A stretch of DNA of 64,000 bases from Hymenobacter perfusus (GCF_003944765.1 NZ_RWIU01000001.1:124001-188000), one strand, 5' to 3'. Positions 45,027 to 54,807 are shown, counted from the first letter of the stretch. Notes: a model not told the origin generated them from the letters alone. Numbers and translations: made by a program.

Positions 45027-47529
45027 AGCTAACTTCCACGCTGGGCGCAGCCGGAACCGGGTTTTCGTCGCGCACCACCAGCTTCATGGGGTAAGCTACT
45101 TTTTCCTCCAGCAAAGCCACCCGCAGCACGTCGTCCACCCGGTCGGCGTAGTGAATGGTGAGGTCCTTAAGGTACTCGGCCGAAATTTCGTCGATGTCCT
45201 TCTTGTTCTTGGGGCAGAGGATGATGTCGCGCACGCCGGCACGCTTGGCCGCCAGTATCTTCTCTTTGATGCCGCCCACCGGCAGCACCTTGCCGCGCAG
45301 CGTGATTTCGCCCGTCATGGCCAGATGGCTGCGGATTTTGCGCTGCGTAAACACCGAGGCAATACTGGTGAAAATGGCAATACCGGCCGAAGGGCCGTCT
45401 TTGGGCACGGCGCCTTCAGGGAAGTGAATGTGCAGGTCGTACTGGTCGAAGAGGCGGTAGTCGATATCCAACTCCTCAGCCCGGCTGCGCAGGTAGCTCA
45501 GCGCCGTCACGGCCGATTCCTTCATCACGTCGCCGAGCTGGCCCGAAAGGGTGAGCTTGCCCCGGCCCCGGCTCAGCAGGCTTTCAATGAACAGAATGTC
45601 GCCGCCCACGCTGGTCCAGGCCAGGCCCGTTACCACGCCGGCGGTTTCGTTGTCCTGGTACTGGTCCCGGTCGAAGATGGGCGCCCCCAGAATGCGGCGC
45701 ACGTCTTTGGGCTCCAGCGTAGCCGGAAACTCCTCTTTCAGGGCCTTGCTTTTGGCCAGATTGCGGGTGAGGGCGCCCAGCTTCCTTTCCAGGCTGCGCA
45801 CGCCGCTTTCGCGGGTATAATCGTCAATCACGCGCTGCAAAGCGGCGTTGGTTATACCCGCGTCCTTAATTGTCAGGCCGTGGTCGTGGAGCATTTTGGG
45901 CCAGAGGTGCTTTTTGGCAATCTGGGTTTTCTCCTCCAAAGTGTAGCCCGTGAGGTCGATGATTTCCATCCGGTCGCGCAAAGCGGGCTGAATCGTTTCC
46001 AGCGAGTTGGCCGTGGCAATGAACAGCACCTTCGACAAGTCGTACTCTACCTCCAAGTAGTTGTCGGTGAAGGTGGAATTCTGCTCGGGGTCCAACACTT
46101 CCAGCAGCGCCGACGACGGGTCGCCCCGGAAGTCGGAGGCCAGCTTGTCGATTTCATCCAGCACAATAACCGGGTTGGAGGCCCCGGACTTCTTGATCTG
46201 GGAGATGATGCGGCCGGGCATGGCCCCCACGTAAGTTTTGCGGTGCCCCCGGATTTCGGCCTCGTCGCGCACGCCGCCCAGGCTCATGCGCACGTACTGG
46301 CGGCCCAGGGCCTTGGCAATGGAGCGGCCCAGGCTGGTTTTGCCCACGCCGGGCGGGCCGTACAGGCACAGAATCGGGGCCTTCAGGTCGTTTTTGAGCT
46401 TGAGCACGGCCAGATACTCGATGATACGCGCCTTCACCTTTTCCATGCCGTAGTGGTCCTGGTCGAGGATTTTCTGGGTACGTTTCAAGTTGAAGTTGTC
46501 CTTGGTGTACTCGGCCCAGGGCAGATCCAGCAGAAACTCCACATAATTCAGGCTCACCGGGTACTCGGCAGCCTGGGGGTTGATGCGGGTGAGCTTGTCC
46601 AGCTCCTTCAGAAAGTGCTTGCCCACACTCTCGGGCCACTTCTTGGTTTTGGCACGCTGACGCAGCTTGTCCACTTCCTGGTCGGGACCATCGAAGCCCA
46701 GCTCGTCCTGCAATACCTTGATCTGCTGGCGCAGGAAATAGTCGCGCTGCTGCTGGTCGATGTCGGTGTGGACTTTGGTGTGGATTTCGCGCTTGATTTC
46801 CAGCAGCTGAATCTCCTTCAGCATCAGCTCCAGCAGGTGCGTACCGCGCTCCACGCCGTCGTTGATTTCCAGCAGCTTCTGCTTGATGCTGACCTCCACG
46901 TTGATGTTGGAGGATAGGAAATGCGTCAGGAACGAGGGCGACTCGATGTTATCCAGCGCCAGCTGGGCTTCCTGCGGAATTTCGGGGTTGAGCTTGAGCA
47001 TCTTGGCCGCCGCCTCCTTCAGCGACGATACCAGCGCCTTGACTTCCTTGGACGTTTTGCCGGGAAACGTTTCGGGGGCGTAGCTCACGCGGGCCGTCAT
47101 GTAGGGCGTGCTCTGGATTTCTTCCTCAATCTTGAAGCGCGACTGGCCCTGAATGATGATGGTGGTATTGCCATCGGGCAGCACCAGCAGCTTCAGTATT
47201 TTGGCCATTGTGCCCACCGGGTACAGGTCGGCCAGCGTCGGGTCGTCGCTCTGGCCGTTTTTCTGCGCTACTACGCCCACAATCTTGTTACCCCGGTAGG
47301 CTTTGCGTACCAGTCGGATGCTCTTCTTGCGCGTGACCGTCACGGGCAGCACCACGCCGGGAAACAGCACCGTGTTGCGCACGGGCAGCAGCGGCAGTAC
47401 CTCCGGCGACTCATCGGGCCCAAGGGGCTGGTCGGGGTCGGCGGCCACAATGGATACCATTTCGGCGGGGTCTTCAGTCATCAGTAGCAAGGAGGATAAG
47501 GGCGACTTGGGCGGAGTATAGCGACTCAT
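45025..47529 (-). CDS. lon: ATP-dependent Lon protease
   Basis: About 834 residues. The N-terminal LON domain ([18 protein letters not shown]) is followed by a coiled region, the AAA+ module with Walker [12 protein letters not shown] and Walker B in [10 protein letters not shown], and the serine-lysine protease domain with the catalytic Ser in [14 protein letters not shown] and Lys in [14 protein letters not shown]. It degrades damaged and regulatory proteins in the cytoplasm. The start is uncertain: the ATG at 47529 (MSRYTPPK) was used, but the ATG at 47481 (MTEDPAEM) would also keep all domains. A TACCTTCG box lies upstream. Confidence 0.96.
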   Translation of the reverse strand: MSRYTPPKSPLSSLLLMTEDPAEMVSIVAADPDQPLGPDESPEVLPLLPVRNTVLFPGVVLPVTVTRKKSIRLVRKAYRGNKIVGVVAQKNGQSDDPTLADLYPVGTMAKILKLLVLPDGNTTIIIQGQSRFKIEEEIQSTPYMTARVSYAPETFPGKTSKEVKALVSSLKEAAAKMLKLNPEIPQEAQLALDNIESPSFLTHFLSSNINVEVSIKQKLLEINDGVERGTHLLELMLKEIQLLEIKREIHTKVHTDIDQQQRDYFLRQQIKVLQDELGFDGPDQEVDKLRQRAKTKKWPESVGKHFLKELDKLTRINPQAAEYPVSLNYVEFLLDLPWAEYTKDNFNLKRTQKILDQDHYGMEKVKARIIEYLAVLKLKNDLKAPILCLYGPPGVGKTSLGRSIAKALGRQYVRMSLGGVRDEAEIRGHRKTYVGAMPGRIISQIKKSGASNPVIVLDEIDKLASDFRGDPSSALLEVLDPEQNSTFTDNYLEVEYDLSKVLFIATANSLETIQPALRDRMEIIDLTGYTLEEKTQIAKKHLWPKMLHDHGLTIKDAGITNAALQRVIDDYTRESGVRSLERKLGALTRNLAKSKALKEEFPATLEPKDVRRILGAPIFDRDQYQDNETAGVVTGLAWTSVGGDILFIESLLSRGRGKLTLSGQLGDVMKESAVTALSYLRSRAEELDIDYRLFDQYDLHIHFPEGAVPKDGPSAGIAIFTSIASVFTQRKIRSHLAMTGEITLRGKVLPVGGIKEKILAAKRAGVRDIILCPKNKKDIDEISAEYLKDLTIHYADRVDDVLRVALLEEKVAYPMKLVVRDENPVPAAPSVEVS

Positions 47530-47614
47530 GCGAGGAAAGGCAGGCAAAACGAAGCCGGGTGCCACAATGACAGACCAACGGGCCAGCTTCGGCCCCTAAG
47601 CGGCGGGGCATTTT

Positions 47615-47622
47615 CGAAGGTA
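47615..47622 (-). promoter_or_regulatory. -7 box for lon
   Basis: TACCTTCG on the minus strand, about 85 nt before the chosen lon ATG. Confidence 0.5.
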
Positions 47623-47711
47623 CGGATTCGGCAAGTGCCGTGCCACCACCACAAGCCGCCACATCGGCAGGTGGAGAAGTGGAGGGTTGGATGGCTGAAT
47701 GGGTAGATGAA

Positions 47712-47800
47712 CTGTCATCCTGAGCGGAGCGAAGGACCTTATCACGTTGGGACGACCTGCTCACGCGTGATAAGGTCCTTTGCTCCGCTCAGGATGACAG
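47712..47800. repeat. GTCAT-type inverted repeat between lon and porE
   Basis: 35-bp arms (47712-47746 and 47766-47800) with one mismatch; ends CTGTCATCCTGAGC and GCTCAGGATGACAG. Confidence 0.88.
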
Positions 47801-47890
47801 CTCCTGTGCTATCCGCCCGTCTATCAGTTCAACCATTCAGCAGTTCAACAATTCCCCCATTCCCTTATCAACTTCACATCCAAATTTTCC

Positions 47891-47898
47891 TATTTTTG
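47891..47898 (+). promoter_or_regulatory. -7 box for porE
   Basis: TATTTTTG matches TAnnTTTG, 41 nt before the ATG. Confidence 0.55.
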
Positions 47899-47939
47899 AT
47901 GCTTGCCGGTTCCCACCGCCTTTGTGCTTTATCATTGCT

Positions 47940-50009
47940 ATGTTTTCCATTGCCCGTCTGCTGACTTTGTGTGCGTTGCTGCTTGCCCTGAGCCAGCCCT
48001 TTGCGCTTCGTGCCCAACAAAAAAACGGCCTTCCTACTACCCAGCGCAAGCTCACGGCCAAGGTCATCCGCCAGGCCCGGGCCCGTACCGATGCCACGCC
48101 CGACTTCCCGAACATCAACCGCGTGGCCTATTTCCAGGACAAGAAGCTGCTTCGCGAGATTCAGAAGGCTGAAAAGCGCAAAAACTGGGCGGCTTCGCGC
48201 AATCTGCTGGATGCCTACGTGAGCCAGTTTGGCATTGAGAATTTTTACAAGGATACCAACATGCTCTGGCGCTTGGGCCAGCTCTGGGAGAAGGCCGGCA
48301 ACGAAGACCGCGCCAAGGCCTACTACCGCCTCGCCCTCAAGCACCGCCGCCAGAGCCTGACCAAAGTACAGCAGTACTACGACTCGCTGGAGCAGAAGGA
48401 AACCGATCTGTACGTACCGTTGCGCACGTACTACGACATTGTAGAGTACCGGAAAAACATTGCGACGTTCCGGCCGCCCAAGGGCGTGTACACCAGCATG
48501 GGCGACGCCATCAACTCCCAGCGCGAGGATTACGGCCCTACGCTGAACGCCGATGCTGACCTGCTCATTTTCTCTTCCAAGCGCAAAATGCGCGGTCTGC
48601 ACAGCGTTATTGACGAAGATCTGTACATGGCCCGCCGCGAAAACGGCGTCTGGACGGAAGCCGAACCGCTGCCCAAACCCATCAACTCGCCTTACAACGA
48701 GGGCTCGGCCTGCATCAGCAAGGACGGTAAAACCTTGTTTTTTGCCCGGTGTGAGTGCCCCACCTGCCACGGGAACTGCGATCTGTACACGGCCTCCCTC
48801 CAGGATGGCAAATGGACCATGCCCAAAAGCCTGGGCACCAATGTCAACTCCACGGCCTGGGACTCGCAGCCTACTCTTTCGCCCGGCGAGGATACCCTGT
48901 ACTTCGCCTCTGACCGGCTGGGCGGCTTCGGGCTGTCGGATATCTGGTACACGGTGAAGGGCAAGAACGGCCAGTGGGGCCGCGCCCAAAATATGGGGCC
49001 GGTGGTGAACACCCGCGAGAGTGAGGTCAGCCCGTTCTACCACCCGCTCTACCACGTGCTATACTTCAGCTCCCGGGGCCAGCTGCTCAACTTCGGCGAC
49101 TTCGATATCTACAAAACGTACCGGGTGCGCAGCCGCTGGCAGGAGCCCATCAACATCGGTCCGCTAGTGAACGGGAAGGGCTCGGAGTACTACTTCACCA
49201 TCGACGCCGAATCGAAAAACCTGTACTACGCCCGCTCCGAGGAGAAGGAAATGAAGAACCTCGACCTGTTCTCGTTTCCGCTGCCCATGGAGGCCCAGCC
49301 CCTGGCCACCACGCACGTAGAAGGCTCGCTGGTAGATTCAGTGAGCCAGAAGCCGCTCAACGGCATCGTGAGCATCATTGATACCGACAACGGCATTGAG
49401 GTAGCCAGCAAGTACCTGCGCGACGATGGCTCGTTTGATTTCGACCTGATTGAAGGCTCGCACTACGTGATGCTGATTCAGAGCCCCGACTTTTTCAGCG
49501 TAGAGAAGAAGTTTGCCTTGGCCGGCGACACGGTGATGAAGCTGATGACCAACTCCATCGACTACAAGCTGCCGCTGGTGTTCAAAAACATCGAATTCGA
49601 TCAGGATAAGGCGCACATCCGACCCAGTATGCACGCCGTGCTGGACCGCATTGCCGTGTTCATGGTGGACCATCCGGAGTTCCGGCTGAGCGTGAGCGGC
49701 CACACCGACGGCAAGGGCGACCCGGATTTCAATGAGCAACTCTCGCAGGAGCGGGCCGAATCCATCCGGCGCTACATCGAACAGAAGGGCAAGCTCAAAC
49801 CCAACCGCATCGATAGTTTCGGCTACGGCTCCACGCGCCCACTCAAGGATGAGGTAACGCCGGAAGACGCCAAAACCAACCGCCGCGTGGAGTTCCGCCT
49901 GATCAAACCCGAGAAAGACGACGCGCCCTTCAAGGCCGACCCATTACCCGGCAAGAAGCCCGAACCCAAACCGGCAGCCGGCGAAGAGGACGGCAAGCTG
50001 GAGTGGTAA
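47940..50009 (+). CDS. porE: PorE-like OmpA-family protein (TPR, beta-propeller, CRD, OmpA)
   Basis: 689 residues. Signal peptide, then a TPR-like helical part (about 50-150, MLWRLGQLWEKAGNEDRAKAY), a PD40 beta-propeller (about 170-450, with TLSPGEDTLYFASDRLGG repeats and a CECPTCHGNC Cys cluster), a carboxypeptidase-regulatory-like domain (about 460-540) and an OmpA domain (SGHTDGKGDPDFNEQLS, FGYGSTRP, NRRVEFRL). This order matches PorE, a periplasmic T9SS protein that binds peptidoglycan through its OmpA domain and helps anchor the complex. The ATG at 47940 begins the signal peptide. It is divergent from lon. Confidence 0.85.
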   Translation: MFSIARLLTLCALLLALSQPFALRAQQKNGLPTTQRKLTAKVIRQARARTDATPDFPNINRVAYFQDKKLLREIQKAEKRKNWAASRNLLDAYVSQFGIENFYKDTNMLWRLGQLWEKAGNEDRAKAYYRLALKHRRQSLTKVQQYYDSLEQKETDLYVPLRTYYDIVEYRKNIATFRPPKGVYTSMGDAINSQREDYGPTLNADADLLIFSSKRKMRGLHSVIDEDLYMARRENGVWTEAEPLPKPINSPYNEGSACISKDGKTLFFARCECPTCHGNCDLYTASLQDGKWTMPKSLGTNVNSTAWDSQPTLSPGEDTLYFASDRLGGFGLSDIWYTVKGKNGQWGRAQNMGPVVNTRESEVSPFYHPLYHVLYFSSRGQLLNFGDFDIYKTYRVRSRWQEPINIGPLVNGKGSEYYFTIDAESKNLYYARSEEKEMKNLDLFSFPLPMEAQPLATTHVEGSLVDSVSQKPLNGIVSIIDTDNGIEVASKYLRDDGSFDFDLIEGSHYVMLIQSPDFFSVEKKFALAGDTVMKLMTNSIDYKLPLVFKNIEFDQDKAHIRPSMHAVLDRIAVFMVDHPEFRLSVSGHTDGKGDPDFNEQLSQERAESIRRYIEQKGKLKPNRIDSFGYGSTRPLKDEVTPEDAKTNRRVEFRLIKPEKDDAPFKADPLPGKKPEPKPAAGEEDGKLEW

Positions 50010-50015
50010 ATAGCA

Positions 50016-50219
50016 ATGGAGCGTTCATTCTACCGATTACTATGGGCAGAAATAGGCTTGCTCCTGCTGTCAACCATACCGTGGGTTTTCGTCTTTACCC
50101 TTCCGGTTTATACGATTATAGCTACCCAATTCTTTTTTCTTCGCAAACCTTTGTGGCTGAAAGCAACTGCCAGCATCAGGCCTATTTATAGTATGTATCA
50201 TAGGCATAATGCTTTATAA
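50016..50219 (+). CDS. Possible small membrane protein
   Basis: 67 residues, starting 6 nt after the porE stop. It has one long hydrophobic stretch or two short ones (GLLLLSTIPWVFVFTLPVYTI in part, then a Phe-rich part). The base composition is more AT-rich than porE. No family is recognised. It could be a real cotranscribed small protein or a chance frame; position is the main support. Confidence 0.33.
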   Translation: MERSFYRLLWAEIGLLLLSTIPWVFVFTLPVYTIIATQFFFLRKPLWLKATASIRPIYSMYHRHNAL

Positions 50220-50245
50220 GCAGTATAAACACTCCTTTTAAAACT

Positions 50246-50749
50246 TTACCACTTCAGCTGCTGCTGCTCCTCTCCTTCCCGGAATAGCAGGCTTTGCTTA
50301 CGGCCTTTGGCATCCAGGTTCACGATATTCATCTGGTCGGGGAAGATGTCGAGCAGGAGCTGATGGCGCAGCGTGATGCCAGTGGCCGTGGCCGGCAGCG
50401 GGGCCGTGAAGTACACCCAGTAGGCATCCGTTTCCTTCTGCAGGCCCACCAGCGTAAGCGGCAGCGGCTTACCAGCCGTGCGGCTGAGCTGCACCGAGCG
50501 CCGCAACAGGTCCTGAAGCAGCGGGTTGAGCTGGGCGCGGCTGAGCTGGTCGGTGCGAACGGGAACGGCCTTACCTTTGGAAAGGTCCTTTTCCAGGTCG
50601 TCGATAAAGATTTTTAGGGCCATTTCCAGCCGCTGCTTCTCCGGATTGAAGCGCAGCTCTAGGATGCTGGCGTGGTAGGTATGCGCCCAGACGGCCAGGC
50701 TCAGCGTGAGCAGCAGCAACGGAAGCAGAAAGAAACGGGCAGTTCTCAT
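50246..50749 (-). CDS. DUF6702 family secreted protein
   Basis: 167 residues. A signal peptide (FFLLPLLLLTLSLAVWA) is followed by HTYHASILELRFNPEKQRLE and KIFIDDLEKDL, the start of the DUF6702 family found widely in Bacteroidota. It has no catalytic motif, and its beta-rich pattern suggests a periplasmic binding or structural role. The function is unknown. It stands alone between porE and rseP, with a clear ATG at 50749. Confidence 0.78.
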   Translation of the reverse strand: MRTARFFLLPLLLLTLSLAVWAHTYHASILELRFNPEKQRLEMALKIFIDDLEKDLSKGKAVPVRTDQLSRAQLNPLLQDLLRRSVQLSRTAGKPLPLTLVGLQKETDAYWVYFTAPLPATATGITLRHQLLLDIFPDQMNIVNLDAKGRKQSLLFREGEEQQQLKW

Positions 50750-50846
50750 GACAGGAAAGGTGTAATTCGGCTGCTATGGTTGCAGCCGCTGGCCCGCTTG
50801 GCGGGCTGTGCTACGGGCCGGAGCCGAAGGAAGGACAGGGAGTATA

Positions 50847-50880
50847 AAAGCCGTGCCACCCTTGCGGGCAACACGGCTTT
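50847..50880 (-). terminator. Terminator after rseP
   Basis: AAAGCCGTG (50847-50855) pairs with CACGGCTTT (50872-50880) around an inner CCCTTGCGGG; on the minus strand it ends in TTTTAT. Confidence 0.65.
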
Positions 50881-50904
50881 CACGAGGCGGACAACCGCTG
50901 CCAG

Positions 50905-52233
50905 TTACAGACCGAACTTCTTCAGGAGCGGGTTCAGAAACACGAATACCATCAGGCCGAGAATTAGAATCATACCCACTTTTTGGGCATTTTCCAGGAA
51001 TTTATCGGAGGGCTTGCGGCCGGCAATCATCTCGTAGAGCAGGAATACTACGTGGCCGCCATCGAGGGCAGGAATCGGGAGCAGGTTCATGAAGGCCAGT
51101 ACCATGGAGAGCATGCCGGTCAGCGTCCAGAACCGGAACCAGTCCCACTTACCGCCGTACTGCTGGGCAATTTCGATGGGCCCGCCAATGGACTTGCGGA
51201 ACGAAGCTTCGCCGCTGAAAATCTTGCCGAAGGCTTTAATCTGGGTGGTAATTACCCCAAAAGCCTGCTTGGTGCCCACCGGAATGGCTTCTAGCAAACC
51301 GTATTCGCGGGTACCGAACTTCAGTAGCGACTTGGGCTTGAAGCCGATTTTCCCGTCGGTATCAACGGCGACTTTGAGCGTGACGGGCTGGCTGGCGCGC
51401 TCCACGCGCACGGCGGTGGGTTTGCCGGCGTTGTCCTTCAGGGCTTTCTGCAGTTCGGGAAAGAACTGGATAGGTGTGCCGGCGACCTGCATAATCCGGT
51501 CGTTGGCTTGCAGGCCGGCTTTGTCGGCGGGGCTGCCGGGCGTTACTTCCTCCACCACGAAGGGGTCGAGGGGCTGCACGAACCGCTGCTCGCCCTCATC
51601 GGCAAGGCGGTCCATGAAGTTATTGGGCACGGGCACGTCGATAAGCTGGCCGGCCCGGTCCACGGTATAGTAGGCATCGTTGCCCAGAATTACGTCGGGG
51701 CTGTATACGTCGCTGAAATCGTCGAACGGGCGGCCGTTGATCTTCACGATTTTATCGCCTTGGCGGAAACCCATCTCCTTACCCAACGCATTCGGAATCA
51801 CGCCAAATCGGGCTTCCGAAGCCGGCAGGTAGCTTTCGCCGTAGCTGAAGGTCATCAGCGAGAAGATGACGATGCCGGTAATGACGTTCATGATGATACC
51901 GCCCAGCATCACAATCAGGCGCTGCCAGGCTGGCTTGGCCCGGAACTCGTTGGGCTGGGGCTCGGCGGCGAGGCTGTCGGCGTCCTGGGTTTCGTCGATC
52001 ATGCCGTGGATGGCCACGTAGCCGCCCAGCGGGAACCAGCCCAGGCCGTACTCCGTTTCGCCGATTTTCTTTTTGAACAGGGCGAAGTTCATCACCCCGG
52101 GCAGCGGAAACAGGAAGTCGAAGAAGATGTAAAACTTATCGACCCGGATTTTGAAATATTTGGCGGTGGCAAAGTGCCCGAATTCGTGCAAGCCAACCAG
52201 TATGGAGAGGCCCAGCAGCATTTGCCCGGCCAT
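50905..52233 (-). CDS. rseP: RIP metalloprotease RseP (site-2 protease)
   Basis: 442 residues. The zinc-binding HEFGH motif is in the first membrane helix (H16, E17, H20), followed by a PDZ-like region (VEEVTPGSPADKAGLQANDR) and the C-terminal LLPIPALDGGHVVFLLYE that gives the third metal ligand. Four membrane helices are expected. It cuts membrane-embedded anti-sigma factors or signal peptide remnants inside the inner membrane. The ATG at 52233 (MAGQMLLGLS) was chosen over a TTG five codons upstream. It follows dxr in the same direction, as in many bacteria, with a hairpin repeat between them. Confidence 0.95.
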   Translation of the reverse strand: MAGQMLLGLSILVGLHEFGHFATAKYFKIRVDKFYIFFDFLFPLPGVMNFALFKKKIGETEYGLGWFPLGGYVAIHGMIDETQDADSLAAEPQPNEFRAKPAWQRLIVMLGGIIMNVITGIVIFSLMTFSYGESYLPASEARFGVIPNALGKEMGFRQGDKIVKINGRPFDDFSDVYSPDVILGNDAYYTVDRAGQLIDVPVPNNFMDRLADEGEQRFVQPLDPFVVEEVTPGSPADKAGLQANDRIMQVAGTPIQFFPELQKALKDNAGKPTAVRVERASQPVTLKVAVDTDGKIGFKPKSLLKFGTREYGLLEAIPVGTKQAFGVITTQIKAFGKIFSGEASFRKSIGGPIEIAQQYGGKWDWFRFWTLTGMLSMVLAFMNLLPIPALDGGHVVFLLYEMIAGRKPSDKFLENAQKVGMILILGLMVFVFLNPLLKKFGL

Positions 52234-52282
52234 GATAAGTCCTGTCAACGGAATGGAAGTAATGGGGTGATGAATTGAGCTA

Positions 52283-52382
52283 CCCCAACCCCTCCCCTCC
52301 GGGAGAGGGGCTCTAGCCTCAGCTTTCTAGAAATCTAGATTACTATAGTTAAAGCCCCTCTCCCGGAGGAGAGGGGTTGGGG
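52283..52382. repeat. CCCCTCTCC-type inverted repeat between dxr and rseP
   Basis: Arms at about 52283-52313 and 52352-52382 (CCCCAACCCCTCCCCTCC... and its complement) with a 38-nt AT-rich loop. The sequence type (long runs of C and G around GGGAGAGGGG) differs from the other repeat families in the window. Confidence 0.8.
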
Positions 52383-52446
52383 TGGGGTTCCGCCGCTACA
52401 AACAACGAACCGAACCGCCGGGTTCGGCGGATGGGCGGTCAAGGTG

Positions 52447-53622
52447 TCAGGCGCGGAAGCCGGCCAGTTCCCGGGCCACCCGGCGCGTTTCCTGGTCGGT
52501 GAGCACGTAGTCCTGCAGCGAGGGAGCGGCAAGGTACGAAACCCGGGCGAGGCTGGACTCCACCACATCGGACATTTCGAGGAAGCCGATTTCGTCGCGC
52601 AGGAAGGCCGCCACCGCAATTTCGTTGGCCGCGTTGAGGATGCAAGGCGCGTTGCCACCGCGCTGCATGGCCTCAAACGCCAGGGCCAGGTTGCGGAAGG
52701 CACTAGTATCGGCCTCCTCGAAGGTGAACTGGGGATAGTCGAGGAAGCGGAAGCGCGGGAAGTTGTTGGCCAGCCGTTGCGGGTAGCCCAGCGCGTACTG
52801 AATGGGCAGCTTCATATCGGGCAGGCCGAGCTGGGCCTTCAGGGAGCCGTCCTCGAACTGCACCAGCGAGTGAATGATGCTCTGGGGATGCACGACCACC
52901 TCAATCTGCTCGTTGCGCAGCCCGAACAGCCACTTGGCCTCAATCACCTCCAGCCCTTTGTTCATGAGCGAGGCCGAGTCGATGGTGATTTTGGCCCCCA
53001 TGTCCCAGTTGGGGTGCTTGAGGGCCTGCGCCTTCGTGACTTGGGCCAGCTGCTCGCGGCTACGGCCCCGAAACGGCCCGCCCGAGGCCGTGAGGACGAT
53101 TTTCTCGATGGGGTTCTGCTCCTCCCCTACCAGGCACTGGAAGATGGCGGAATGCTCGGAATCGACGGGCAACAGGCGCACGCCGTGCTCCTGCACCAGC
53201 CCGGTGATGAGCTGGCCGGCCACTACCAGGGTTTCCTTGTTGGCCAGGGCAATGTCTTTGCCGGCCCGGATGGCGGCCACCGTGGGCAGCAGGCCGGCGT
53301 AGCCCACCATGGCCGTCAGCACCACGTCGGTATCGGGACGGGCGGCTACTTCGGTGAGGGCGGCGGCCCCGGCCAGCACCTCGGTTTCGGGCTGATTGGC
53401 TAGCGCATCGCGCACCTGCTGGTATTTGCTTTCGTCGCCGATAACCACGGCGGCGGGCCGGAACTCGCGGGCCTGCTGCACCAGCAGCTCTGCGTTGGAC
53501 TGCGCCGACAGGGCCGTGACGGTAAACCGCCCGGGCTGGGCGCGCACCACCTCAAGGGCCTGCGTGCCGATGGAGCCGGTGGAACCGAGCAGGCTGACGC
53601 GTTTGGGAAATTCGGAGGGCAT
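52447..53622 (-). CDS. dxr: 1-deoxy-D-xylulose 5-phosphate reductoisomerase
   Basis: 391 residues. It converts DXP to MEP with NADPH, the committed step of the non-mevalonate isoprenoid pathway. Conserved blocks are LLGSTGSIGTQALEV, ALANKETLVVAG, PVDSEHSAIFQCL, TASGGPFRG, KITIDSASLMNKGLEVIEA (in part) and VHPQSIIHSLVQF. The ATG at 53622 (MPSEFPKRVS) was chosen over a TTG one codon earlier. It is upstream of rseP on the same strand, a common pairing. Confidence 0.96.
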   Translation of the reverse strand: MPSEFPKRVSLLGSTGSIGTQALEVVRAQPGRFTVTALSAQSNAELLVQQAREFRPAAVVIGDESKYQQVRDALANQPETEVLAGAAALTEVAARPDTDVVLTAMVGYAGLLPTVAAIRAGKDIALANKETLVVAGQLITGLVQEHGVRLLPVDSEHSAIFQCLVGEEQNPIEKIVLTASGGPFRGRSREQLAQVTKAQALKHPNWDMGAKITIDSASLMNKGLEVIEAKWLFGLRNEQIEVVVHPQSIIHSLVQFEDGSLKAQLGLPDMKLPIQYALGYPQRLANNFPRFRFLDYPQFTFEEADTSAFRNLALAFEAMQRGGNAPCILNAANEIAVAAFLRDEIGFLEMSDVVESSLARVSYLAAPSLQDYVLTDQETRRVARELAGFRA

Positions 53623-53747
53623 CAAGAACGGAAGGTCAGGAGCGGGAATATTTGCGGATAGTTACGCGGTAAAAGTACGGTGAAGTTTGGCTTGCTGCGG
53701 CGGGCACCGGATTTCGACGGAGTTGGCCTTACGGCTTGAAAACCGCG

Positions 53748-53755
53748 TACTTTCG
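53748..53755 (+). promoter_or_regulatory. -7 box for the hypothetical gene at 53782
   Basis: TACTTTCG, a TAnnTTCG-type element, 26 nt before the GTG start. Confidence 0.5.
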
Positions 53756-53781
53756 CTTTTCCGCCCTCAGTTTCTGCTGCC

Positions 53782-54261
53782 GTGACCGAACCCGCCGCTA
53801 CCCCTTCCGCTTTTGACAAAGCCCGCACGGGCCTCTGGACCAGTCTGCAAAAGCACCTAACAAGCGTGTACGCCGCCGAAAAGGACTTTCGGGCCGCTAC
53901 CCGCTTTACCGATACCTTCCCCTTTTCGGCCGCCAGCCTGGAGCCCCAGCAGCTGCTCGATTACCAGCACCAGCGGGCAGTACTGCGCGACCTGTACGTG
54001 GACGAAACCTCCCAGCTCGATAGTCTGGTAAAAGCCGTGCGCCTGAAAAGCTACCCCGAAGACGACAAGAAGCTGCTGTTCCTGATGATTCTGGGCTACA
54101 TGGACCTGGCCGAAACCGTCTTCGCCCTGCTCGACACCCACCGCCCCACCAAGCTGGAGCCCGATGAGGAGCTGGAAGAAGCCGCCGCCCGCTTCGAGCG
54201 GGTACGCAACTTCACGCGCCTCAACATCCGTGGCCTGGGCAGCCTGTTGCCGCGGGTGTAA
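53782..54261 (+). CDS. Hypothetical cytoplasmic protein
   Basis: 159 residues from a GTG start. Mostly helical and acidic, without signal peptide or membrane segment; Asp/Glu- and Leu-rich (PEDDKKLLFLMILGYMDLAE, EPDEELEEAAARFERV). No family is recognised. It is divergent from dxr with its own promoter box and is followed by a GTCAT-type repeat. Codon use matches the neighbours, so it is likely a real gene. Confidence 0.7.
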   Translation: MTEPAATPSAFDKARTGLWTSLQKHLTSVYAAEKDFRAATRFTDTFPFSAASLEPQQLLDYQHQRAVLRDLYVDETSQLDSLVKAVRLKSYPEDDKKLLFLMILGYMDLAETVFALLDTHRPTKLEPDEELEEAAARFERVRNFTRLNIRGLGSLLPRV

Positions 54262-54270
54262 AACGAATTA

Positions 54271-54345
54271 TCATTCCGAGCAGCGCAAGGAATCTGGTCG
54301 GACCGTTGCATAATTCACCCAGATTCCTCGCGTTGCTCGGAATGA
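54271..54345. repeat. GTCAT-type inverted repeat, 54.3 kb
   Basis: 27-bp arms (54271-54297 and 54319-54345) with two mismatches; ends TCATTCCGAGC and GCTCGGAATGA, inner ends GGAATCTGG and CCAGATTCC. It lies between two convergent genes and may end both. Confidence 0.82.
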
Positions 54346-54360
54346 CAGTCTCCGTTCAAT

Positions 54361-54807
54361 TTACTCAACGGCCGTAACCCGGACCGGCTTGCCGTTGAAC
54401 ACGGCTGCCTCCCCGGCCCGTTTGCCAGCCAGGGCGGCCGCCACCGGCGCGGCGGCCGATACGGCAAAGTAGTCCTGGCCCTCCACGGTGAGCTTGCCCG
54501 CGCTGATGCCGAGGTAGAACGTGCCCATGCTGGTACGCACTAGGGCCCCGGGCCGCACGTTGTCGCAGGGCAGGACGGGGTTGATGCGCTGCAGCTCGCC
54601 CTGAAGCTGCTGAGCCTGCTGAAGCTGGATGGCGTTCCGGTCCCGCTCGTTCTGGGCCATGGCGCGGCCGGTTTCGTACTTGTCGCCGGCGCTGCTCTTG
54701 GTTTCGGAGTTGGCCGATTCCTGGGCGGCCCGGATGGCGGCCTGGCAGGCATCGATGCGCTCCTGCACGTAGGCCAGGCAGAGGGCGTGGAGGTGGGGTT
54801 TGAGCAT
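54361..54807 (-). CDS. GreA/GreB-like C-terminal domain protein
   Basis: 148 residues. An N-terminal helical hairpin (QERIDACQAAIRAAQESA, then GDKYETGRAMAQNERDR) is followed by a small beta domain (GALVRTSMGTFYLGISAGK, YFAVSAAAPVAAALAGKRAGE), an arrangement like transcript-cleavage factor GreA/GreB with a shortened coil. Related Bacteroidota proteins have been given inconsistent names. It may act on RNA polymerase, but the acidic tip residues of true GreA are not obvious. The ATG at 54807 (MLKPHLHALC) was chosen for the start of the first helix. Confidence 0.7.
   Translation of the reverse strand: MLKPHLHALCLAYVQERIDACQAAIRAAQESANSETKSSAGDKYETGRAMAQNERDRNAIQLQQAQQLQGELQRINPVLPCDNVRPGALVRTSMGTFYLGISAGKLTVEGQDYFAVSAAAPVAAALAGKRAGEAAVFNGKPVRVTAVE

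Larger units (their letters stand above)
47530..47939. other. 410-bp gap between lon and porE
   Basis: It contains the lon promoter box (47615-47622), a GTCAT-type hairpin (47712-47800) flanked by a looser inverted repeat of TGAATGG/CCATTCA units (about 47685-47711 and 47823-47865), and the porE -7 box. No gene is seen. Confidence 0.6.

Noticed and set aside
45151..46917. 588-codon open frame antisense to lon
   Set aside because: It lies fully inside lon on the opposite strand, has no recognisable domain and is explained by the high GC at third codon positions. The same applies to long antisense frames over hslU (42346-43725), plsC/gatC (23034-24221) and porE (47874-49055).
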